This document shows positions 10,795-20,480 of a stretch of DNA of 64,000 nt, piece after piece; within the stretch, counting starts at the first letter, position 1; every line of letters starts with the position of its first letter. Source of the stretch: Asparagopsis taxiformis (Eukaryota > Rhodophyta > Florideophyceae > Bonnemaisoniales > Bonnemaisoniaceae). The DNA is taken from assembly GCA_030407315.1 (NCBI GenBank), contig JALQPE010000320.1:124001-188000 (forward strand), in the 5' to 3' direction. The notes under the pieces are model-generated. The model searched no databases. It worked only from the letters and a program-made list of their open reading frames with translations, and had not been told where the DNA came from. Position numbers and translations under genes: made by a program.

Positions 10795-11424
10795 CTAGAA
10801 CACCTGTGCCTTGGGGTCAATGGTGCTAATGGGATTGGTACCGGAGCGTTTACATGACAACAAGGACACGGCAAAATCAACAGTAGAATTGGCAGGAATG
10901 AGGGGCAACTTTCCCTGCTCACCAAAAGCAAGTTCGGGAGGCACGGTAATCAATCTCAAGCCACCAACCTTCATACCCTCCATGCCGACATTAACGCCCC
11001 TCATAATCGACCCTGGTCCGGAACGAGCGCCATAGGTAAACCCGAGGGGACTCGCGGCAAGTCCCTGAGATTCGCGACTACTCTCTACCTCGAGGTCTTT
11101 GTAGAAGAGCGAATAATGAATAGCGACGGTATCGCCTTCACGCGGGGTATAGCCCTTTCCCACGGTGATATCGCGGTACGTCACGCCGCTGGCAAGCTTC
11201 ATCTCCGGGCCAGCCTTTGCGAGGATGCGCTTCTTACTCAGCGCGGACGCGCGCTGCGGGAGCGCAGACACGCCGGCGAGCGCGGCGAAGAGCGCGAAAA
11301 ACTCGCGACGCGGCATCGCGCAACGGGCGGTCGACGACGTCGCGACGCATGTGGCGCGCGTGTGGCGCGGACGCATCGCATGGGGGAGATGCGGCGTCGG
11401 ACAGAAGGCTGGTTGTGGAGACAT
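10795..11424 (-). CDS. thylakoid-lumen FKBP-type peptidyl-prolyl isomerase
   Basis: 209 aa from the ATG at 11424 (an upstream GTG is in frame but unlikely). The leader is bipartite: a Ser/Thr/Arg-rich plastid transit peptide (MSPQPAFCPT...), then a twin-arginine signal PRREFFALFAALAGVSALP with Arg39-Arg40 and an Ala-x-Ala-type cleavage site near residue 61. That predicts stromal import and then Tat export to the thylakoid lumen. The FKBP fold runs from GVTYRDITVGKG (about 80) through GDTVAIHYSLFYKD, GSIMRGVNVGMEGMKVGG and the flap PPELAFG to the final strand VDFAVSLLSCKR. Lumenal FKBPs assist folding and assembly of photosynthetic complexes; the substrate is unknown. Confidence 0.92.
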   Translation of the reverse strand: MSPQPAFCPTPHLPHAMRPRHTRATCVATSSTARCAMPRREFFALFAALAGVSALPQRASALSKKRILAKAGPEMKLASGVTYRDITVGKGYTPREGDTVAIHYSLFYKDLEVESSRESQGLAASPLGFTYGARSGPGSIMRGVNVGMEGMKVGGLRLITVPPELAFGEQGKLPLIPANSTVDFAVSLLSCKRSGTNPISTIDPKAQVF

Positions 11425-11944
11425 TGGGCGTTTGAAATGCGGCCGATGCGAGAACGACACTGGGTGACGTTATCGGCATTGATGGGTGCGATGTCGGTTT
11501 GGGTGATCTGCGTTTGAGCTCAGTGCGAGATGATGGGTTGTGTCCAAGTGGTGCTTTTTTATTCGCTGCTGCATTTTTGCATCTTCTCGCCTCGCGCTTT
11601 CCGCCTCATACGTCATTCGATGGTACTGCGATTATTTTTGCGCGATGGTGATTGTGCTGGAAATCGGAGGTGATGTGCGCATGCCGTCCGGCGGTTGACA
11701 GAGAAGAGCGAGTTGAAAGCGTTAACGAATCATTGACACACATGATGGGTGCGAGTTGCGTAGGTAGGTACCCTTAAGGGTACTGCCGCAATTTCGATAA
11801 TCAAGTTGAGTGACAAATTGAATTTAGTTATACTGTACTGGTAAATGTCAAAACTTGCGCCACTGCACAATATCTAGCATGTCCGCTTTGATTGGCTAAA
11901 CTACCATCAACGTTCCCCCATTCTCCAGCAGAGCGTTCACAGCT
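11425..11944. promoter_or_regulatory. divergent promoter, FKBP / VOC copy 1
   Basis: 520 bp. It contains a perfect 16-bp palindrome at 11768-11783 (listed separately). The rest is AT-rich without recognisable elements. Confidence 0.4.
11768..11783. promoter_or_regulatory. 16-bp perfect palindrome GTACCCTTAAGGGTAC
   Basis: Exact inverted repeat with GTACCC/GGGTAC arms, 344 bp upstream of the lumenal FKBP start and 162 bp upstream of VOC copy 1. A similar arm pair with a 2-nt spacer lies at 28705-28720, 315 bp upstream of another plastid-type gene. The symmetry suggests a dimeric DNA-binding protein; none is identified. Confidence 0.4.
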
Positions 11945-13039
11945 ATGGCACAAGTTTTTCCCATCTCGGGAATCTACGAAGTTTGTATCGGCGTCGAAAC
12001 TGATGCCGAACTACACAATCTACTATCCTATTTGCAATCCTTCGGTTTCCACCCTTCCGTATCCACCGCTACCCCATTCGACCAACACACTTCCGCTGCC
12101 CTCTATGGACATCCCTCCTCTCTCAACTCCATCCGTCTCGCCCACACAGATTCCGACCATGGCTTGGTCCGCATCTGGAAATGGGGTAATGTAAAGGACA
12201 ACGGTGTACCGGTAGGTCCACTACGCGCCAAAGGAAGACGATGGGCAGCTTCGTTGACGTCGGATATATTCAATGTAGCGTCACATGCAAGACATGCACA
12301 GAGTGTTGATGGGGAAGTGGAGACGGTGGAGTTTGATGGGGTGAAGGGGATAAAGAAAGTGAAATCGCAGGGGATGTATTTTGTTGAACCGATTGATGGT
12401 GTCATTTATGAACCGGATCTAACAACTTTCAAGCCATTTGAACACCCTGCTCCGTTTGTACATGCATCTTTAATCGTCACACCATTAATCTCACACGTGT
12501 TATTTCAACGACATGATTACGAAGTGGCTAGTTATGGGAAGATTGATAAATCTGCTCGCTTTCCCACGAGTCAATTCACCCATTTCGGTCTGGTGGCTAC
12601 TGCCGATGAAGAGCCTCGCTTTTATGAAGAGACACTAGGACTGAAAAAAAATGTATCCATTTCGAGTAAGTTTCCAAGAGTTTCACAAGCTATGCTTGAT
12701 GCTAAACGAGAAGATGGCGATGAGCTCTACACAGTGGACTATGATGACCCCCGATCTGGTTCACATTGGTCACAATACCGCTCGGGGAGACTCCATACTC
12801 TCAGATGGTGCCCCGGTGACTCTCTCCCAGACGTCACTGCTTTGTCCAATCCTGGTAGTAAGGGGATGACGGGTTACACGCTACGAGTGAGGGACATTGG
12901 AGAGTACCATGGAAAGGTGAGTGGGAGTGGTGCGAGTGGGGTTAGTGGAGTGATGGGAAATGAGTTTGGGGAGAAATCGTTCAGTTTCTATGCACCTGAT
13001 GGGTATTGGTGGCAAATAATTGAATGGAATGAAGCGTGA
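11945..13039 (+). CDS. VOC/glyoxalase-superfamily protein, tandem copy 1
   Basis: 364 aa, no targeting signal, so probably cytosolic. The first VOC module starts at YEVCIGVETDAELHNLL. A later module contains HFGLVATADEEPRFYEETLG, with a His in the usual metal-ligand position and the FYxxxLG turn, and ends PDGYWWQIIEW with the Glu of the family's C-terminal metal site. The fold covers glyoxalases, extradiol dioxygenases and isomerases; the reaction cannot be named. It is nearly identical to the gene 2185 bp downstream except at the first 15 residues and two internal blocks (about residues 158-191 and 215-250), which may be the specificity-determining parts. Confidence 0.75.
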   Translation: MAQVFPISGIYEVCIGVETDAELHNLLSYLQSFGFHPSVSTATPFDQHTSAALYGHPSSLNSIRLAHTDSDHGLVRIWKWGNVKDNGVPVGPLRAKGRRWAASLTSDIFNVASHARHAQSVDGEVETVEFDGVKGIKKVKSQGMYFVEPIDGVIYEPDLTTFKPFEHPAPFVHASLIVTPLISHVLFQRHDYEVASYGKIDKSARFPTSQFTHFGLVATADEEPRFYEETLGLKKNVSISSKFPRVSQAMLDAKREDGDELYTVDYDDPRSGSHWSQYRSGRLHTLRWCPGDSLPDVTALSNPGSKGMTGYTLRVRDIGEYHGKVSGSGASGVSGVMGNEFGEKSFSFYAPDGYWWQIIEWNEA

Positions 13040-13639
13040 AGCATGTATGGGACGATGTGAGGGCACAGAGGCGTAGAAAGATTTGTTTAGATCTGGTGCA
13101 TATCACGCATGCCTTCCTTTGGAATATGCTTTACAGGGAATATCGGTTATTGTGGACCTATAGCTTTCCGCAGTTCACGGTTTCGTGGCACAAGGACGTT
13201 AGTATGTTTGGTAGTTTGTTAGAACCACTCTGGAATATGATCTTAACTAGTAGACGATTGCATGCCATTTGTGAACATGGGTCGTGTCACAGGAATACAA
13301 TTTGTTATCCTTAGATTCATTTATGTCTGGTTCTCAAGGGTGGTATTATGGTTGCCCGGCTTATATGGACGTGGTGCGGATATAACGAAAGAGGGCGAAA
13401 CATGAACATAAAATTGGATTCCAGCCCATAGAGTGAAAGAGGTAAGCTGATGCAAATCGCTCGACACGCGATCTACAGAATGAACACAGTGTGGGTCAAA
13501 ACCTTTATCCTTGTAGAAGCACACACGAGTCACATCGTACATGGCGCTTAGTGTTTTTTACACGTACATATCATGCTGAGTGACAAAAGATAGTTATAAT
13601 TTGCCGCACCTATCGCGTAATCTGTGCAGCACTCTCTTC
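13040..13639. other. intergenic between VOC copies, 3' flank of copy 1
   Basis: The first 80 or so bases remain almost identical to the 3' flank of copy 2, so the duplicated/converted unit includes the 3' untranslated region. Identity stops near 13115; nothing recognisable follows. Confidence 0.5.
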
Positions 13640-14010
13640 CGCAAACTCAATTTCGCGAAGATCACAGCGAGGTCGATGGACTTTCCATTTCGTCCCAACG
13701 CAGAAGCCAGTAAAACTTATCTTCCATTCGTCTAATGATGGTATCAAAAGTATCAAGTAAGGGTACTACAGTTTCTTGCAAAATAGCATTCGATACGTGT
13801 AGTGACGACGACTTTGCTCTCCTAATGCAGTGAAATACTTCGCGCACGACCCTATCAGAACGAGGAAACCAAAAGACCACATGTCCAGCACTTTTCATCA
13901 TGGCCGGGCTGTAAATGGGTATCTCCTGACAGTTTCTGCATCCCAGGCCATACAAAGTTACCGGAGAGTACCCCTCAGCACATTCGGTGCCTGTCATGAA
14001 TTTTCTCTCC
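13640..14010 (-). pseudogene. decayed protein-kinase C-lobe fragment
   Basis: On the minus strand three frames give kinase-like pieces in the right order: GTECAEGYSP, then IPIYSPA, then GHDEK, then DMWSFGFLVL, recalling the activation-segment end and subdomain IX (Asp-x-Trp-Ser-x-Gly) of TKL-type kinases. The pieces sit in different frames separated by stops, so no functional kinase is encoded. One frame stays open for 111 codons (13662-13997). It lies wholly between the two VOC copies and may be the remains of a gene trapped when they duplicated. The match is by eye and short. Confidence 0.35.
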
Positions 14011-14129
14011 AGGTAGAAAATTTACCTCTCATTGCTTTGCTTCAGATTACGCCGCATATGTCGCTACCCTTTCCACCCGTCGCACTCGTGTTTTATACAC
14101 AGGATTAAACGCATCAACGCTCGAACACA

Positions 14130-15224
14130 ATGTCCACAGAATTTTCAATATCAGGTGTCTATGAAGTCTGTATCGGCGTCGAAACTGATGCCGAACTACA
14201 CAATCTACTATCCTATTTGCAATCCTTCGGTTTCCACCCTTCCGTATCCACCGCTACCCCATTCGACCAACACACTTCCGCTGCCCTCTATGGACATCCC
14301 TCCTCTCTCAACTCCATCCGTCTCGCCCACACAGATTCCGACCATGGCTTGGTCCGCATCTGGAAATGGGGTAATGTAAAGGACAACGGTGTACCGGTAG
14401 GTCCACTACGCGCCAAAGGAAGACGATGGGCAGCTTCGTTGACGTCGGATATATTCAATGTAGCGTCACATGCAAGACATGCACAGAGTGTTGATGGGGA
14501 AGTGGAGACGGTGGAGTTTGATGGGGTGAAGGGGATAAAGAAAGTGAAATCGCAGGGGATGTATTTTGTTGAACCGATTGATGGTGTCGTTTATGAACCG
14601 GATTTAACGAATTTTCAACTGTTTCAACAAACTGTACCATTTGTACATGAGACCTTGATAGTAACACCTCTGGTATCACATCTGCTCTTCCAGAGACATG
14701 ATTACGAAGTGGCTAGTTATGGGAAGATTGATAAATCTGCTCGCTTTCCCACGAGTCAATTCACCCACTTCGGTACAGTCATTACTGGTAGTGAGCAGGA
14801 GGATTTCTATGAACAGACACTAGGACTGAAAAAAAATGTGTCTACGGCAAGCTCATTTGCACCAGTTGCGCAAGCTATGCTTGATGCTAAACGAGAGGAT
14901 GGCGATGAGCTCTACACAGTCGACTATGATGACCCCCGATCTGGTTCACATTGGTCACAATACCGCTCGGGGAGACTCCATACTCTCAGATGGTGCCCCG
15001 GTGACTCTCTCCCAGACGTCACTGCTTTGTCCAACCCTGGTAGTAAGGGGATGACGGGTTACACGCTACGAGTGAGGGACATTGGAGAGTACCATGGAAA
15101 GGTGAGCGGGAGTGGTGCGAGTGGGGTTAGTGGAGTGATTGGAAATGAGTTTGGGGAGAAATCGTTCAGTTTCTATGCACCTGATGGGTATTGGTGGCAA
15201 ATAATTGAATGGAATGAAGCGTGA
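14130..15224 (+). CDS. VOC/glyoxalase-superfamily protein, tandem copy 2
   Basis: 364 aa, same length and architecture as copy 1. It has its own 5' flank and N-terminus (MSTEFSISGVYEV). It differs in two blocks, for example TVITGSEQEDFYEQTLG against LVATADEEPRFYEETLG, while the surrounding DNA is almost unchanged, including synonymous sites and about 80 bp past the stop. The likely metal-ligand His and the C-terminal Glu are kept in both, so both are probably active and may have diverged in substrate preference or expression. Confidence 0.75.
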   Translation: MSTEFSISGVYEVCIGVETDAELHNLLSYLQSFGFHPSVSTATPFDQHTSAALYGHPSSLNSIRLAHTDSDHGLVRIWKWGNVKDNGVPVGPLRAKGRRWAASLTSDIFNVASHARHAQSVDGEVETVEFDGVKGIKKVKSQGMYFVEPIDGVVYEPDLTNFQLFQQTVPFVHETLIVTPLVSHLLFQRHDYEVASYGKIDKSARFPTSQFTHFGTVITGSEQEDFYEQTLGLKKNVSTASSFAPVAQAMLDAKREDGDELYTVDYDDPRSGSHWSQYRSGRLHTLRWCPGDSLPDVTALSNPGSKGMTGYTLRVRDIGEYHGKVSGSGASGVSGVIGNEFGEKSFSFYAPDGYWWQIIEWNEA

Positions 15225-15379
15225 AGCATGTATGGGACGATGTGAGGGCAAAGAGGCGTAGAAAGATTTGTTTAGATCTGGTGCATACCACGCACGCTTT
15301 CCTTCCTTTAGCATGGACAATATCAGAGATCAAAAGCCTCCTAAAATTCTGCATCGCCACTCTGGCCTAATGACCTTCA

Positions 15380-18300
15380 CTATGTCGCACTACTGTGAAT
15401 TTCTGGTCGACCAGATTGCTTATCTTCTTTGGAGTTCACATCCGTTCCGCCACGAGACTCGAGATCCCCGCCAGTACCAGCAGTACCTTTTTGTCCCTCA
15501 CCATTTGTAACCCGATCTAGACCGCTATCCTCCCTAGAATTACGCCGGCCCAGTGACGCTACATCCTGCTTATCATCTCCAATCCTTTTCAACGTAGAGT
15601 CTTCCATGGATTGAGAGCCACCATAATCTTGTCTGTCCGTACTATTCCGTCCTGTTGGTGTATGCGGCTTTAGGCCTCCTCCATGCATGGCAGTCACTGG
15701 GGCAGAGCGAAGCCGTAGCGGAAGAGAACCCCTAGATGCATCCTGCCCAGCTGGCTTCCCTCCTGGCCCAGATCCCCCCACACTTCGTGACGCATTCAAG
15801 TTCATCCGTTCGTTTCGAAACGTGGGAATCTTCGCCGGCGGAAGAGAGCCCGGGAGCTTCGAGTTTGGTGCTGATAGCCGCGGCAAGTCTATGACTTGAG
15901 CTGGTACCGATACATTCTTTCCTAAATCCCCCTCCGCACTCCTCATAGATCCATCCCGTTTGTGCGATCTTTCAGATTCACCGTGTGGAGACAAATTTGG
16001 CGGTCGCATATCGGCTTTCAATTCTTTGTAAGACGGAATATCAAGTTTGGATGATCCTTGCAAACCGCTCTTGGACGAATCATCCGTTTTCCGGTCCCCC
16101 TCAACACTATCACCCTGTTGCTTTTTCATATCTTCAGGACTAAAGCCGCCATAGCTTTTCCCATTGTTATCGTTTTCATCGTGTAATCTTGGTCGTTTCG
16201 CAGTCCGTCCAGAGTCTTCCTTCTGCATGCTGTCTCGTTTTGCAGAAGGTGTCATGATCTCTACATCCTGCTTCATACCTGGTCGCGACCCCATCCTATC
16301 GTCTTCACGGCTTGATCTGTCATCCATTACGGATATTGGGGCAGGAGCTGATCGAAGAACGCTGAATGATGGCGGCTTATTCCCTCCGACATCCTCCGGC
16401 TTGCGATGACGATCACCATGAGATTCCTTTTTCTTCTCATCTCTAGATGTATCTGGGTCAGCACCACTAGTATCCATTACACTCCCACCTTCGACACCGT
16501 GACCTTCAAGATCTTCATCTTTCTCCTTAGATGACGATTTGTTAGCCTCACTATTGCTTGGGCGCGATGATAACGCTGGCAAAACCGGCAGTGATCCAGG
16601 GGAAGGTACAGATTCTATCTGTCCTCCTTGGCTAGAGTTCAACCCTGGAGCTGGCACAGATTTGAAGCTGGAATTACTGATGGGTTTGGAAAGTCGCGGA
16701 GATCTTGCACTACTCGGAGCGCTAATTCCACTTGGTCCCTTCCTAGCCGGTAATGGTGACGGCAAAGATGACGGAATGCCCGAACTGCTCACAGGAGTAA
16801 CCGGTGCCCGTCCAATTCCTGTTCCAAACTTAGTGAGAGAAGAAACCTTCAAGCCAGTGTTTGGAGATGGATTAGATCCTGGAAGATCTTTCGAACCCAT
16901 TCCACCCATTGAATTCTGATTTCTAGGAGAAATCGTTGGCAAAGGTAGTGAGGGTGTCTTCGGCATACCTCCCGACGATGTTCCAGAACTTCCCTGTCCA
17001 GGAATGCTTGGAGACGAGATCGGCTTGTGAGGATCCGATCCAGTTATAAGATCTTGTTGTGATGTAGAAGCCATTGGAAGAGAGGCAGACGCTACAGATG
17101 TCAGCAATTTGGCGTCTTCCCTCGTGTCACGATTCTGGCTGTTGAGGTTCAATGGACCTGAAATCGAGTTGAGCCCCGGTAAACGATCACCTAATTGACC
17201 CTTTTCGAGACCATGCTTCGATTGTTGCTGATCAGAGAGGTCTCTGTGATCTCTCTGCGATTCCTCCATTCTAGACCCTTGTCCAGCCGTATCTGACTGC
17301 GTGATCTCGTGCATGGACATAGACCTCACCGGAGTGGGTCCACCGGTTCCAGTGCTGGACGCTTCTAGTCCCGCTCCCTTGAGCGCAGGAATTTGCTCCA
17401 CTTGAGCTGGTAATGGATGCGACTGCATAGGACCTGAAGAGAATACAGGTTGACTTTGACTCACGGGTGGCACAGAGGATTCATTACGATGCTCATTCTT
17501 TTCAACGCTAGCAATTCTGGGCAGCTCATGTCGCTCGTCTTGTCTATCAAAGTCAGAGCCGCGATGATCTGACTGAATATGTGACGGACGATCACTCTCC
17601 GACTCGCCTTGACTCCTCCGTGACTGCATATCTATTGGACCTCCCATAGCCTGCATACCAGACTTCTTCTGCATGTCACCCTGTTGGATCTGCGGTAAAG
17701 CACGGAGATGAGGAAGCAGTTGCATCTGAGGCAGAGGATTCTGATGCTGTGGATGCATTTGAGATGTAGGATGAGGTTGAGAACGTGGTGATTGATGTGA
17801 AGGCTGCTGCATCTGAGTATCATGGGACTGCATGTGCGGCGACCTCTGTTGAGCTTCTTGAGATGACTGCTGTATATGTTGCCCATCACCCTGTTGTCCC
17901 TGGGGTTGACTTTGATGTATACCAGATTGCTGTTGTGAATGGGGAGACAACTGGGCAATTTGTGGTTGTTGAAGTTGACTTTGAGGCTGACCCTCTGATT
18001 GAGGAACAGATTGGTGAAGCCTTTGCGGTTGGTCCTGGTCCATGTGGTGTTGCGCCAAAGGCTGCAATTGCGATTCCATCATTGAACCTGAACGTTGCTG
18101 TTGCATTTGAGAATGCGACATACCAATAGATGGAGGAGGCAACACAGATGATTGTGGCTGTGAAGGCAACGGCTGTGACATCACTGGAGACAGATGGTTC
18201 ATGCCAGCATTGTGCGGAGAAGGCAACTGAACAGATGATAGAGTTGAAGGCAGTGCCGGTCGGCCATCCTGTGGCACAGATCCAGACTGGCTCATTGATT

Positions 18301-19864
18301 GGCTTTGAGAAATGCCCGGAGGTCTTAGAGCTGGAATAGGAGACATTTCCATCTGGTTGTTACGCGGAGGAATCGACAAGGGTGCCGAAGGTGGCGGGTG
18401 GCCAGACTGCCCCATAGAGGACGGATGGGCAACCTGCTGTGGAGGGGGCTGCAGTTGAGATGGAGGTGGGCCCGATTGATAGTGTGGAAGTTTTTGCTGA
18501 GACAAAGGCTGCGACAATTGTTGCAGAGGCGGGGCAATAGGTCTACTGAGCGAAACAGGATTGACCTGTGATCCGAGATGCGGTTGGTTGGTGTGGTGCA
18601 TATCGGGCTGCATTTGTTGCGGCTGAGAGTGAGCAATGGACTGGGCTGCCGATTGCATTGGCTGAGATGACTGCTGCTGTGGATGAGCATTGGGGTTCAT
18701 AGAGCTTTCCAGGACACCCAAACGCTGTGTGATCTGAGTATTCTCCGGTGCAAGCTCCGCCGCTCGTCGATAAGCGTCGATCGCGTCCGCATTTTGACCA
18801 CAGCTTTCATACAAAGTGCCTAGATCGTACCAAACTTCCGACACATATGGATTCAAGCGAATAGCGCGTGAATATGCATCCATGGCATCGCGATACTGAT
18901 TCATTTGATAGTAGAGGACACCGATCGAACACCAGAACGTTGCATTTCGACCATCCCTGTACACAGCCTGTTGGTAGGCATCGTATGCTTGTCTAAACTC
19001 TCGTAGAGCCATGTACACACGACCGAGCAAGTACCACGTTTGACCATCAGAAGGATCGAGCTCTGCAGAGAGCTTGAGCAGTCGAATAGCTTCGGTTGAG
19101 TTACTATTTTGCTGATGCTCAAGCCAGCCATAGTTTTGTAAGGTCTTGGGATGCTTGGGATTCTCCGCCAGAGCCTGTTTGTACATTTCTAAAGCTGCTG
19201 GAATGTCACGCTTGAGCTCATTGACATGACCAATCTGATACCATCCGTCTGCGCGAGTGAGTGGTGGCGGGGGATTAGCGGCCACAACGACCTTGTTAAA
19301 GTATTTGAGCGCTTCATCGAAATTCTGCTGCTCCTTGTAGATGATACCGATACAAAAGCAGACCTCATCGGCGCGCTCGAAATCTGGAGAAATGGAGAGC
19401 ACGGCGAGGAAGGCCTCGAGAGCGTTATCAAGACTTCCGTAGCGATCATAGAGCAGGCCAATGCCGTACCAGAGATTAGGATCACGAGGGTTGGGCAAAT
19501 GACTGAGTGCACTCTGATAAGCCTGATAAGCCTTTTGGAGGTCATCGGTCATGACGTAACAATGAGCGAGGACTGCCCATGCTTCTCCGCAGGCGGAATC
19601 AGCCACAATGGCTCGAGTGAGATAGGAGACGGCCTGGGGATAGCACTCTTTCTTTGCGAGCACAGCACCGGCCTGAGTCATCGCACGCACATTGCCGGGA
19701 TTGACGGCGAGAACGCGTTCAAAGGCTTCGAGAGCGCGTTCACGATCGTTCATACTGCTCTGCATGACGCCAATGCGGAACCAAATGGCCTCCTTCGCGG
19801 CGGCGAGGCGATTGGCGAGGGCGGGGTCCACCTGGAAGAGGTTTTGCGGCGGATACTCGGTCAT
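15380..19864 (-). CDS. CYC8: CYC8/SSN6-type TPR transcriptional corepressor
   Basis: 1494 aa in one exon. Residues about 25-395 form roughly ten tandem TPRs very close to yeast Cyc8/Ssn6, including WYGIGLLYDRYGSLDNALEA, CFCIGIIYKEQQNFDEALKY and the tract WCSIGVLYYQMNQYRDAMDA. In yeast this array binds Tup1 and DNA-bound repressors and recruits histone deacetylases. The remaining 1100 residues are Gln/Pro/Ser/His-rich to residue 720 and then charged, all probably disordered; this tail is much longer than the folded part. The ATG at 19864 starts just before the first TPR helix. A class I HDAC, a classic partner, is encoded 40 kb away. Confidence 0.92.
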   Translation of the reverse strand: MTEYPPQNLFQVDPALANRLAAAKEAIWFRIGVMQSSMNDRERALEAFERVLAVNPGNVRAMTQAGAVLAKKECYPQAVSYLTRAIVADSACGEAWAVLAHCYVMTDDLQKAYQAYQSALSHLPNPRDPNLWYGIGLLYDRYGSLDNALEAFLAVLSISPDFERADEVCFCIGIIYKEQQNFDEALKYFNKVVVAANPPPPLTRADGWYQIGHVNELKRDIPAALEMYKQALAENPKHPKTLQNYGWLEHQQNSNSTEAIRLLKLSAELDPSDGQTWYLLGRVYMALREFRQAYDAYQQAVYRDGRNATFWCSIGVLYYQMNQYRDAMDAYSRAIRLNPYVSEVWYDLGTLYESCGQNADAIDAYRRAAELAPENTQITQRLGVLESSMNPNAHPQQQSSQPMQSAAQSIAHSQPQQMQPDMHHTNQPHLGSQVNPVSLSRPIAPPLQQLSQPLSQQKLPHYQSGPPPSQLQPPPQQVAHPSSMGQSGHPPPSAPLSIPPRNNQMEMSPIPALRPPGISQSQSMSQSGSVPQDGRPALPSTLSSVQLPSPHNAGMNHLSPVMSQPLPSQPQSSVLPPPSIGMSHSQMQQQRSGSMMESQLQPLAQHHMDQDQPQRLHQSVPQSEGQPQSQLQQPQIAQLSPHSQQQSGIHQSQPQGQQGDGQHIQQSSQEAQQRSPHMQSHDTQMQQPSHQSPRSQPHPTSQMHPQHQNPLPQMQLLPHLRALPQIQQGDMQKKSGMQAMGGPIDMQSRRSQGESESDRPSHIQSDHRGSDFDRQDERHELPRIASVEKNEHRNESSVPPVSQSQPVFSSGPMQSHPLPAQVEQIPALKGAGLEASSTGTGGPTPVRSMSMHEITQSDTAGQGSRMEESQRDHRDLSDQQQSKHGLEKGQLGDRLPGLNSISGPLNLNSQNRDTREDAKLLTSVASASLPMASTSQQDLITGSDPHKPISSPSIPGQGSSGTSSGGMPKTPSLPLPTISPRNQNSMGGMGSKDLPGSNPSPNTGLKVSSLTKFGTGIGRAPVTPVSSSGIPSSLPSPLPARKGPSGISAPSSARSPRLSKPISNSSFKSVPAPGLNSSQGGQIESVPSPGSLPVLPALSSRPSNSEANKSSSKEKDEDLEGHGVEGGSVMDTSGADPDTSRDEKKKESHGDRHRKPEDVGGNKPPSFSVLRSAPAPISVMDDRSSREDDRMGSRPGMKQDVEIMTPSAKRDSMQKEDSGRTAKRPRLHDENDNNGKSYGGFSPEDMKKQQGDSVEGDRKTDDSSKSGLQGSSKLDIPSYKELKADMRPPNLSPHGESERSHKRDGSMRSAEGDLGKNVSVPAQVIDLPRLSAPNSKLPGSLPPAKIPTFRNERMNLNASRSVGGSGPGGKPAGQDASRGSLPLRLRSAPVTAMHGGGLKPHTPTGRNSTDRQDYGGSQSMEDSTLKRIGDDKQDVASLGRRNSREDSGLDRVTNGEGQKGTAGTGGDLESRGGTDVNSKEDKQSGRPEIHSSAT

Positions 19865-20108
19865 GATGGAGTGGCGAGCACGGGGACGCGGAGAGACGAC
19901 GTGGGTGCGGCGGGCGAGCCGCTAGTGAGACGGGGCGTTTTGCAGCACAAGGTGTCGGGCTGTCGAGCGGGGGCGGTAGCGGACGATGGCAACGGTGGTT
20001 GGGAAAGCAGCGACAAGCGAGGCGGTTTGTGGACGGCGGTAGGGCAGCTTAGCGTTGGGTAGGGTTGGGCGGCTTGCGAGCGTAGAGAAGATAGCACTAG
20101 CCGACAAG

Positions 20109-20137
20109 GCGCGCGCGCGCACACACACACACTCGAG
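20109..20137. repeat. (GC)6(AC)6 alternating purine-pyrimidine tract
   Basis: 24 bp of strict purine-pyrimidine alternation followed by CTCGAG, 245 bp upstream of the CYC8 start. Such tracts can adopt Z-DNA. A shorter copy of the same arrangement (GCGCGC, ACACACAC, then CTCGAG) occurs at 22565-22585. Confidence 0.7.
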
Positions 20138-20191
20138 AGAAGGCGTGTGTGTACAGTACGGCGAAGAAAAGGGCGGCGAGTGTTGGGCTGG

Positions 20192-20211
20192 ACCGGACTG
20201 GACTGGACTGG
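20192..20211. repeat. pentanucleotide array, unit ACYGG x4
   Basis: Four consecutive 5-bp units (ACCGG, then ACTGG three times). First of several 5-bp-period arrays with different units in this gene-poor stretch. Confidence 0.75.
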
Positions 20212-20352
20212 CGTTGTGCTATGCTACACTATGCGGTGCGGTGCTGTGCTGTTGTGTTGCGTTTGGTTGTGTGTGTGCAGTGGCTCGTCTCGGTTTGTTG
20301 CTGCTTGCAGTCGGGCTGGCTCGTCGACTGACTGGCTGGTTGACCGGCCGTG

Positions 20353-20412
20353 TGCGATGCGGTGCGGTGCGGTGCAGTGTGGCGCGGTGCACTGCAATGC
20401 AATGCAGTGCGG
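20353..20412. repeat. degenerate pentanucleotide array, unit TGCRR x12
   Basis: Twelve contiguous 5-bp units in phase over 60 bp: TGCGA, TGCGG (3), TGCAG, TGTGG, CGCGG, TGCAC, TGCAA (2), TGCAG, TGCGG. The phase is preserved although the unit drifts. Confidence 0.8.
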
Positions 20413-20450
20413 CGGGACAAGAACGAAACAAAGGTGAGAGCGAGCGAGCA

Positions 20451-20480
20451 AACGAAACGAAACAAGGTAGGACGAGACGA
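20451..20480. repeat. pentanucleotide array, AACGA/GACGA x6
   Basis: Six in-phase 5-bp units: AACGA, AACGA, AACAA, GGTAG, GACGA, GACGA. Purine-rich, unlike the neighbouring TGCRR array. Confidence 0.65.

Noticed and set aside
17785..18339. Two plus-strand frames (114 and 69 codons) opposite the CYC8 Gln-rich region
   Set aside because: Antisense of CAG/CAA-rich codons gives long open frames automatically; no independent start or domain.
19226..20062. 278-codon plus-strand frame opposite the CYC8 TPR region
   Set aside because: Antisense shadow of the conserved TPR coding sequence.
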